DNA from: Blakeslea trispora
Lineage: Eukaryota; Mucoromycota; Mucoromycetes; Mucorales; Choanephoraceae
DNA: 64,000 bases
Direction: 5' to 3'
NCBI GenBank assembly: GCA_025331445.1
Contig: JAIWNE010000122.1
Span: forward strand, 1-64,000
Made by a program: the position numbers and the translations under genes. Numbering within the stretch: position 1 is the first letter of the stretch; every line of letters starts with the position of its first letter. Below the pieces are notes generated by a model. That model searched no databases. It was given only the letters and a program-made list of their open reading frames with translations, and had not been told where the DNA came from. Shown piece after piece: positions 56,300 through 64,000 of this stretch.

Positions 56300-58085
56300 T
56301 TTATAATCTTTTGTATGAAAACTGTCAATCTAATCATCTCATATATTTGTTTGTTATAAACAATTATTTATCTGAAGTAAAGTTAATAGTTTAACACACT
56401 AGCTTTGTTCGCACAAAGAATTGGTAAGATTTTTTTCATTTTCAAATTAAAACAAATCATTGATGATTACCTTTACTCTTCCGGCTGAGAGGTCAATTTA
56501 AAGCTTATCAACATCTCGGCTAAATAAATTGATGTTCACTCACAAATTACATATACATCACTCTCAAACACGAGACAATTTTGAGTTAGATTTCAATTGC
56601 ATCAACGAAAAGTATTGTTGCTTTACCAATTCAATTTAAAGATTCCATTTGTAATTCAATCTGCTGACAATCATCTATTGGAAACATGTGATGGACAACA
56701 CTTTCCAATTTAAAGTGTTAAGCTACCATTTTTGCGCATCTAAATAATTTAGTTGGATACACCATTTTGATAGACTAGATATCCAACATCATGCAAAATA
56801 TTTGGTCATTCAAAGTTACCATAAATGACAATAAAATCAAATTGAGGTTTGGATGTTCTGCTTTAATATTGAAACAAGCTCAAAGGATGTCTTGAGAAAT
56901 ATTTATATCAATGAATCATTACATTAGTTGAACGCTCCTAATTCATTTGGCTCGTGATGTATTATCTTGTAACTATAATATTTGAAATTACAATTGATGC
57001 AACATTTTATCAAAGGACTGCATTAACATATTTTAATAATTAGCATTTTATTTTATAGTTCAAATTGCTTGATTCATCTAATAGCTACAAGAAGGCTTGA
57101 CGTTTGGTATGAACCTTTTTTATAGATTCTGTTTTGAGTACTTCTTTAAGATCCCCTTTATAAAAGTGTTCCTTGACTGGTCAATAATAAGAACTGTTTA
57201 TGCAAATCCAAGACATTTTCCTTTTCAGTCCAATTTAGCTTGTATCTGTCAATCAAATCATACTTTCTTCCCATCACTGTCATTTCTCTCATATATACTG
57301 GCAATTTTATTTTCAATTCCCCATTTTCTTTTTCTCTCTTTTTTTCATTAAATACACAGCAAATGGTAAGCACTTTTATCTCTTTTTATTTTTACAATCA
57401 ATCAACATCACTAACTCTTTTATTTGCAATAGCTATATGTATACTACCTTATCATGACAACATCTCAACAACTCGACTACACTTCTCTTCTTATTTTTTA
57501 GCATATTATAACTCAACATATGTATATTTCTACTTATCATCCATTTTATGTACTCAAATAAATACTCATCATAGGCTTTGATAGACAATCCTTTATCCAT
57601 GTTACTCTCTTCCGTGATACTTCCCACCATCTTATCCATGACTTCTTTATTCAAAATGCTTGCTCTATATCATAATGCTCAAACTTATTCTTTTTTAACT
57701 GTAATCCAAACACCATCTCTTTCTATGCTGCCAATTTGAATTTATGCCTTCTTTTCAAACAACTCATGCCTAAGGTCCTTCAATTTCTCCATTTATATGT
57801 TCAAATGCTTTTGTATATATTGCATTGACTAATTTGCTCTGTTTGTATACATTGCCTTGAACGTATCGACAACATAAATCCAATTGCTTATCATGCTCAT
57901 ATCTCATGTCTGACTTATTTATGTCTATTCTCTTTCTTATGTGCACATGTGGTCCACCTCTCTAAGTATTGTCACTGGCTATTGTTCTGGCCTTTTGGAT
58001 TACATTCTATCTCTAATATACCGTCGTTCAGGGTATTTGGTCTCTTCTCATGTCGCCATCTCTCTACCTCATCTTCAGAAATTGA
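56300..58085 (-). mobile_element. R-family fragment R3a
   Basis: It is collinear with R1 31700-33180 and continues further (57950-58080 is the inverse of about 43790-43930 in R2), so it holds interior R sequence that R1 lost. It ends where another R terminus begins at 58089, giving a head-to-head junction. Ends are approximate. Non-coding. Confidence 0.65.
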
Positions 58086-58722
58086 TCACCGTGGCGTAGA
58101 GGGTGTATATAGTGACTCAAATAGTTGCGAAATAACCTTGCGAAATATTTGTTTTTTTCATATGCAGTTTCAAAGAAGAATAGGCAGAACCACAATGAGA
58201 ATCGATGCAGAAACACAAGAATTGAGCCGTGGGTAAAGTATTGAACGAGCTTACTTTGAATAGGAATGGCTTATAATCAAATCATATCTAGCTTAGGTCT
58301 CAAAGGGGAGCTATAGTGATAAATGGCCTTTAGAGTATATAGTAATGATGATTTAACAAGTTTTAGAAGTATAAGCAATAAATGGGCTAATCGTATCGTT
58401 TTAATTTCTGGATGAGCTTGGCATATGATTGGATTATTTAGGTATTATGGGCAAATCAAACTTGTTTAATTTTATTAATTTAGATCAAGTATATGCTATA
58501 TATGGGTTCTTCTCTAGGCTTATTTGTAGCTCAGATATCCTTTTTTGTAATAGGAATGCTGCATCGGATGTATCCAGATAGATTGACATGGTTGGCTTTA
58601 ATATAGGTACCTTTTGGGATCATAAGAATCAATATAGGAAGCAAAAATGAGTTAATTTTCATAATTAGAGCCTTCAATTAGCACCTCAATCGCTTTGCAA
58701 TAGCTGCGCTTGAAAAGATATA

Positions 58723-60107
58723 TCGTATTTTCACACCAAATTCGCGAATTTTCAAATCCAATTCGCGAATCTCCAACACCAAACTCGCGGATTTTACAAA
58801 CGATATTCGCGAAAAATACATTGAATTATTACATCATTAAATCATTAAATCAATAAATTATCAGAGTTTAAGATATCTAACTATTTCTTACTACTTTGAT
58901 CGTTTTATAAGCCATTACTGGCAATACAAAAAAATGTCTAATCAAGCTAACACCAATGCTAAGCAATCTCGCAAGACTTATACCAGGACAACCGAAGAAC
59001 TTCGTAGAGAAATCTGTGAAGAAGCCTTTGCAACAGTAACACCAACAACCAAGCTCGTTATCAAATACAGACTTTCTGAAAGTACTGTGCGTGGTATAAT
59101 TAAGAGAGAACGCAAGTACGATATCATTGAATACAAGAAGCGCGGTGGTCCTAAGTACATAAAGATCAAGGAACAACATTCCAACTTTCTAAGGGACCTA
59201 ATTGATGAAGAAGAAGAAGGAAACATCCTAACTTTGGAGCAGCTACGATTAAAGCTCATGGCAAAGTTTCCTGAAGAGTTTTCTGAAGAGGAACCCATCA
59301 GCATAAGCGGCTTGCACAAGCATATTAATGACCACCTCATGTTAACACTGAAAAGAAGCTCACCCTTGGAGATGGCCCAGACTACAGAGCAGCTAAAAGT
59401 TAGCAGAAGACAATATGCCGAGGACCTGTCAATTAAAGGCTTTAATTATGCAGCTAACTGTGTTTTTGTTGACGAATGTGGCTTTAATGCTTGCATGGTT
59501 CCAGGTCAAGCTCGATCAAAAAGAGGGAAAAAAGCTCACGTGTTAGCCAAAGTAAAAAGAAGCAAGAACATCTCAATCATCGGTGCCATGACAATCCACA
59601 GAGTGGAGTCACTTCAGTTTGTGATGATCAATGGGTCTACCAATCGATTCATTTTTGCTGAATTTATGAAGCAGTTGATTGAGTGGCTTGACAAAGAGTA
59701 TCAACAGCCCATGTTTATCATCATGGACAATGCTAGATTTTATTATAGCAAAGAAGTCCAGGAGATCATTAGCCGCTCAAGACACACATGTCATTTTCTT
59801 CCCCCCTCTCTCCCATGTTCAATCCAATTGAGTCATGCTTTGCTAAACTTAAGAACTTTGTAAGAAGATCGCCAATAGAGGAGAAGGAGATGATGAATAA
59901 GGTCATCGAGCAAGCAGAAAGAAGCGTCCGTCCCGAAGATTGTGAAGGGTGGACAAAGCACTGCATTGAAAATCTAAACAGATGTATTAGAGGAGAAGAT
60001 GTTACTTTTGATAACTAATAAGTTTTTATGTGTATTTTCCGCGGATATCATTTGTAAAATCCGCGAGTTTGGTTTTGCAGATTCGCGAATTTGGTGTGAA
60101 AATACGA
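58723..60107 (+). mobile_element. TA-inserting DDE transposon (1385 bp)
   Basis: Inverted ends TCGTATTTTCACACCAAATT begin at 58723 and their inverse ends at 60107. TA (58721-58722, 60108-60109) flanks both, and R2 shows the empty site (AATATACAGCC at about 43222). A second inverted block with CCAAACTCGCGGATTTT follows inside each end, so the repeats reach about 85 bp. The ends are dense in TTCGCGAA. It carries one transposase gene. Confidence 0.93.
58934..60018 (+). pseudogene. IS630/Tc1-superfamily DDE transposase, one frameshift
   Basis: The gene is about 360 codons. An HTH-like N-terminus (TTKLVIKYRLSESTVRGIIK) is followed by GGPKYIKIKEQHSNFL and a second helical segment (ISISGLHKHINDHLM). 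Catalytic residues: Asp in CVFVDECGFNAC, Asp in MFIIMDNARFYYS and Glu in FNPIESCFAKLKNF. The first frame runs to 59863; a one-base change near 59805 moves the last catalytic part to the frame ending 60018. Start ATG at 58934 lies 130 bp inside the left repeat. Except for this shift the gene is clean, so the insertion is fairly young. Confidence 0.88.
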
Positions 60108-60744
60108 TACAGCCTTAACCGAGAGTGATTTTTTTTGTAATTGTTTTTTTTTCTTGACAGCCATCTTGAAGCAACATTCAAGGTCATGAGCAACACCAAC
60201 TGAGAGATTACTAGTCAACAATATACCCAAGAGTTATAACAAAAGAGGAAGAAAGTAAATAGCATAGAAAGTCTAAAAAAACGGAAAAAATAAAGATGAG
60301 ATGCGATCATTTACACATGTACTTTGTCATTAGCATGTTGATTCCGTTAGTTGCGATTAGGTACCTCATGAGTCCAGCCAGCGGTGAGAGCAACAGTCAG
60401 AAGTAAACAGTTGATAAAAAGGAATTCACTTGGTAAGATAGCAGAGTAAAAATAGTCTGGAAGCGGTATTCCACTTGTCACGAAAGAGATTCAAAGCGAT
60501 GAGGCAAGCTCATTTGAGATGTAGCACACATGTAAGCATGAGCAAAGGCGAGAAGACACAAAAAGAAAAACCACAAGCAGTCAAGTCGGAAGGAACCCCA
60601 AGTTCAACCAAGAAGAGATTCTTCAACCTTTAAAAGCATAGAACATAGTAGTGGAAGGAGAATAGGCGGATAGAGATTATTTCCTGAAGATGAGGTAGAG
60701 AGATGGCGACATGAGAAGAGACCCAGTTCCTTGAGCGACGATAT

Positions 60745-61154
60745 TGTTGTATTCATACAGTACGGATCAATTATTTAACTACTTATGAATCCACAACCAT
60801 TCTCTAATTCGACTTCAGCTTGTTTCATTTGACATTCAATTCGGATAAACCTTCATTCAAGGTCAAGACTGACATCTTACCAATAATTTACCAGTTACTG
60901 GTTTAAGGTACAGATGACCAATCATTCTATTTTAGTAATTCTTCTTTACAAGACTGTCATCATTCATCTCTCATCCGATTTGTTGTTATTATCATAATCA
61001 TCTACAAGCCTCTAGAAAAGTTTCACAATCTCAGTTGAAATATCTTCTGCATGAAAAGTATAAATAGCACATCAATTTTGAAGTAAAATAAAACATTATC
61101 TTTTGTCTGATTAATTCTCTGATTTCTATCATTGTGATTTCTTGGTCTATAACA
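60745..61154 (+). mobile_element. Solo LTR, 410 bp
   Basis: It starts TGTTGTAT and ends ATAACA, with GATAT directly repeated outside (60740-60744 and 61155-61159). The uninterrupted site is visible in R2 (ACGGTATATCAG at about 43851). GTATAAATAGC at about 61059 is a TATA box and AATAAAAC at about 61088 a polyadenylation-type signal. No internal region is left, so LTR-LTR recombination is likely. It is not related to the other LTRs here by eye. Confidence 0.9.
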
Positions 61155-61830
61155 GATATATCAGTGAGGAAACGCATTTCTTGAAGTTAGGACAATGGCC
61201 AGAGACAATACTTAGTTAGGTGGACCGCATGTGCACGTAAGAAAGAGGATAGACATGAATGAATCAGACATAGGATGGAAGCATGGTAGGCGATTGGATA
61301 TACGATTGTCAAAGGGTTTCAAGGCAATGACTACAAACAGAGCAAGTTAGTCGATGCAATGTATACAAAAGCATTTGAACATGTAAATGGAGAAATCGAA
61401 GGACCTTAGGCAAGAATAAGTTGAGAAAAACGCATCAATCCAGATAGGCAGCATAAATAGAGATGGTGTTCAGATATCAGTCAAAGAAGTATAAGTTTGA
61501 GCAACATGATATAGAGCAAACATTTTGGATAAAGAAGTCATGAATGAGATGGCAGATAGCAATACAAAAGAGGGTGACATGAATAAAGGATTGTCTGTCA
61601 AAGCCAATGATGAGTGTCTACACAAGTATATACAAAATTTATGATAAACAGATAAATCCGGAAGAAAAGTTGAAGGATTCTAAGAAATAGAAGAGAAGCG
61701 TAGTCGAGTTATTGAGATGCTGTCATGATAAGGTGATATACATGTAGCTATTGTGAAATTAGAGTTAGTGATGTTAATGGATTATATGATATTTGTGAAA
61801 AAAAATAAAGAAAAGAGATAAAATCGCTTG

Positions 61831-62092
61831 CTCGGATATCGTGCTGTAACAGCTTTCATTCAACTTCATATTGCGTTACTAGTTTTGTAATGCATGCACT
61901 AACTTTGACAACTCGAGGATGCATTTGTGAGCTAGTAGTTGAGTTTGTGCAAGTTGTGATCTAATGATTTGAAAATTGTGCGGCGGTTATCATATACGTT
62001 TGAAGTTGATTTATGATGAATAGACGTCTTTATTTAATTGTATATGATATTTATAGATGTATTATGAACAGATGAATATGTATTTAAAGTCT
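61831..62092. other. Short non-coding stretch 3' of the helicase remnant
   Basis: AT-rich, no gene. If the helicase is Helitron-derived, its 3' terminus (CTRR with a hairpin on the minus strand) should lie here, but I could not identify one. Confidence 0.4.
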
Positions 62093-62707
62093 TTATATGC
62101 GTGATTTTTTTCTGATGATTTCAACTGCATCACCGTCAGCGCCGAAATTGCGTTTGATTGTAAGAGGAATGTCAGCACCAAAGAAGTACAAGTCTTCTGC
62201 TTTTCGAACCCGGGACATAGCAACGTAAAGTTGGCCATGAGCGTGCATTGTATCAAGGTGAATGCCAACACAATCGATTGTGGCACTTTGGGACTTATGA
62301 ATTGTTGAAGCAAAAGCAGGAGCAATGGGGAATTGGGAGCGGCTATAACTGGTATTAGGGACTTGGCGACTGATTCTTTAAATCCAGTGGATAGAATCAC
62401 TACCATCAGGCAACTTTTTGGACAAACATATATTTTCTTCTTCCATATATTCAATTGCGGCAATTGTACCATTGATCCACCCGTGAGCAACATTCAAATT
62501 GTGCACAAGCATGACCGGTATGCCTGGCTTTAGATTCAGGTGTTCTAGAAGTCTGGTTTCGCGCAAGGATCGCTTGGCACTGCCTTTGTTGCCGACGAAC
62601 AAATCAAAAGCTTCAAAAGTTTTGCCTTCACCAGGAAAGTCTTTAAAATCTTTTTCATTTGCAGCACGGACTCTTTCTCTGGTTGTGTATAGGCGAAGAC
62701 AATACAA
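62093..62707 (-). pseudogene. C-terminal part of a Helitron/Pif1-type helicase
   Basis: One minus frame holds LNLKPGIPVMLVHNLNVAHG and NGTIAAIEY, then an in-frame TAA (near 62376), then QFPIAPAFASTIHKSQSATI and HGQLYVAMSRVRKAED. These are the last helicase motifs of Pif1-family proteins, found in Helitron RepHel proteins and host Pif1. The ATPase N-terminal motifs and any Rep domain are missing. The fragment ends at 62707, next to an R terminus (62710), so R insertion may have cut it. Helitron is more likely than host Pif1 in this setting, but unproven. Confidence 0.75.
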
Positions 62708-62709
62708 AC

Positions 62710-63580
62710 ACCACGGCGTATAGAAGTTTCAAAAATATTCGAGTGAGGTTTTTCTGATTAAGGTCAATATTTAGCTGTTATGGACATGTTTCTTTTGGCT
62801 TTTGAAATGATGAAAGGGAAGGTTTTTTTTGTTAAAGTGTGATATAGAGGGCAATGGGAGGTTAGTTTTCGAGTTTGAAGCTGATCCGAGGGGATGAGTT
62901 GATCTCGGTTTTTTTTTACATGTCAAAGGCCATAAAATAAATTAAAAGACTAAGAAAAATAATCTGTGAGAAAGAGATTTGACTGAAAAGGGAAAAGAAA
63001 TAGCAGTGAAAATAAAGAGACAATCAAATGGGGGGGTCGATTTCAGATTTTATGCAAAAATATGTACGAAAATGGTAAATGGGGGGATAGGCCAAGTGAG
63101 GTGAAACAGTCTGGGTAAAAAATAAAGATGTATGCAAATTTAATTTAAAGGTAAGGAAGAGGTATTTGGAAGGTAATCCTAAAGTAAAGTCAGATAAATG
63201 ACAAAATAAAGATAGTAGGCTGAAAGAGAAGAAAAATAAGCATAAGCCATTTAATTATAAAGCCAAAGGCTAAAGAGCCATTTTTTAATTTTTTGTGTAA
63301 TCATAACAAGGTGTAGAAAGCTAAAGAAGTGTAAAAAAGTGTGAAAATAAAATAGCAAGGTTTAGAGAAGGCGTTTGTTATTCATACTTTTAAATTTTAA
63401 GATGGTAGTACAAGAAATTTGCGATCATGACTAAATGTCGATCTTGAGATCTCTCATTACCATCACTGAAGCAACATGAGCACATGGAGAAGGACTCGTT
63501 GTTGCTGTAAGTGTCTTTAAGTCAAATAATGACTGGCAAAATGAATAACAGACATTCCAGCAGTGAGGTAAAATAAAAGA
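62710..63580 (-). mobile_element. R-family fragment R3c
   Basis: It begins CACCACGGCGTATAGAAG, the R terminus, and GTTTCAAAAA as in R1 (GTTTTAAAAA). From about 62800 it follows R1 28446 to about 29230 closely (for example GGGAAGGTTTTTTTTGTT). It stops near 63580. Non-coding. Confidence 0.7.
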
Positions 63581-63591
63581 ATAAAGTTCCT

Positions 63592-63696
63592 CGCGCTAAC
63601 ATTCCGCGCTAACATTTTGGCCCCTTCAGTAACTTAGCTACATATCAGCCAATGAAAATAGCGCAAATTTGAAGCCCGAAAAAGAATGTTAGCGCG
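63592..63696. repeat. Small inverted-repeat (MITE-like) unit
   Basis: CGCGCTAACATTC at 63592-63604 is exactly inverted at 63684-63696, and CGCGCTAACATT is repeated in tandem at 63605-63616. About 105 bp in all. TCAGTAA occurs at 63627 and 63697. No clear target duplication. Confidence 0.6.
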
Positions 63697-64000
63697 TCAG
63701 TAAAATTCATGCAAATAATCATTGAAAATCAAAAAAAAAGGTTCATGCAAATAATCCTTCATATGTAAATTGAGGCATAGAAATCATAAATTTTTATTCA
63801 TACATAAGGGTATAGTCTATCAAGGAGAATCTTTTACAGTTGAAAGAATGGCCGACAAAAGTACGTGGCCATCTTGGTCTTGATTTTGGCTTAATTTCAA
63901 TTATATAATAATGGCTATTGTGCAGTTGTAAAAGGATCGGAAGGGTGGTTGAAGGAGAGGAGAAGTAAGGAACGAATGTAGTGCTTTGATTATCCGGCGT
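63697..64000. other. AT-rich window end
   Basis: TTCATGCAAATAATC occurs twice (about 63707 and 63741). No gene is seen. Confidence 0.5.

Larger units (their letters stand above)
58089..61830 (+). mobile_element. R-family fragment R3b (with two nested insertions)
   Basis: It starts CACCGTGGCGTAGAGG, the R terminus, and follows R2 42594 to about 44520 in the same orientation. Removing the 58723-60107 transposon and the 60745-61154 solo LTR restores collinearity. Similarity to R2 ends near 61830, before the helicase remnant. No coding frame of its own. Confidence 0.7.

Noticed and set aside
62062..62493. 143-codon minus ORF in the helicase area
   Set aside because: Wrong frame; helicase motifs lie in the neighbouring frame across one stop codon.

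Overview
This is AT-rich eukaryotic DNA. Introns are short (about 50-90 bp) with GTAAGT-type donors and TACTAAC-like branch sites, the one clear host gene is a nuclear tRNA-Lys(CUU), and nearly everything else is transposable-element (TE) DNA. The element mix (Ty3/gypsy, CACTA, Tc1/mariner, a non-LTR retroelement, a Helitron/Pif1 helicase remnant) and compact intron style suggest an early-diverging fungus, most likely Mucoromycota. That placement is inference. I see no prokaryotic operon, rRNA or CRISPR array.

Region 1 (1-17604) is a nested palindrome. Two copies of a roughly 4 kb segment, each made of a 3 kb CACTA-ended element plus about 1 kb of LTR-like DNA, lie in opposite orientation at 1-3984 and 13593-17604. 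Between them sits a minus-strand Ty3/gypsy retrotransposon (3985-13592) with gag, protease, RT-RNase H and integrase, 430 bp LTRs, a tRNA-Gln-type primer site and a polypurine tract. A third 3 kb CACTA-ended element (4029-7035) has inserted into its 3' LTR. The three 3 kb elements (A, B, C) share a core but carry different subterminal repeats.

Region 2 (17608-26636) is a 9.0 kb CACTA transposon bounded by CACT...AGTG termini and a 3 bp AGC duplication. It carries a spliced TnpA-like gene (+), a spliced Transposase_21/Tnp2-type transposase (-), and a spliced third gene (+) joining a Cys/His DNA-binding finger to an OTU-like cysteine protease. A minisatellite lies near its right end. Element C abuts it through the same AGC.

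Region 3 (26640-28341) holds an orphan coding tail and the tRNA-Lys gene.

Region 4 (28342-50052) is built around family 'R', long non-coding elements with CACC(A/G)C-type terminal inverted repeats. One apparently complete copy (42594-50052) is flanked by GTT, and a truncated inverted partner lies at 28342-33180. Between them are a broken DDE transposase and a degenerate second Ty3/gypsy element carrying an intact Tc1-like transposon in its protease reading frame.

Region 5 (50056-64000) contains a 5'-truncated non-LTR retrotransposon with a 12 bp target duplication, more R fragments in head-to-head orientation, a TA-flanked DDE transposon, a 410 bp solo LTR with a GATAT duplication, a Helitron-type helicase remnant and a small inverted repeat. 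Overall the window reads as a TE graveyard with a few recent insertions, the Tc1-like element being the best preserved.
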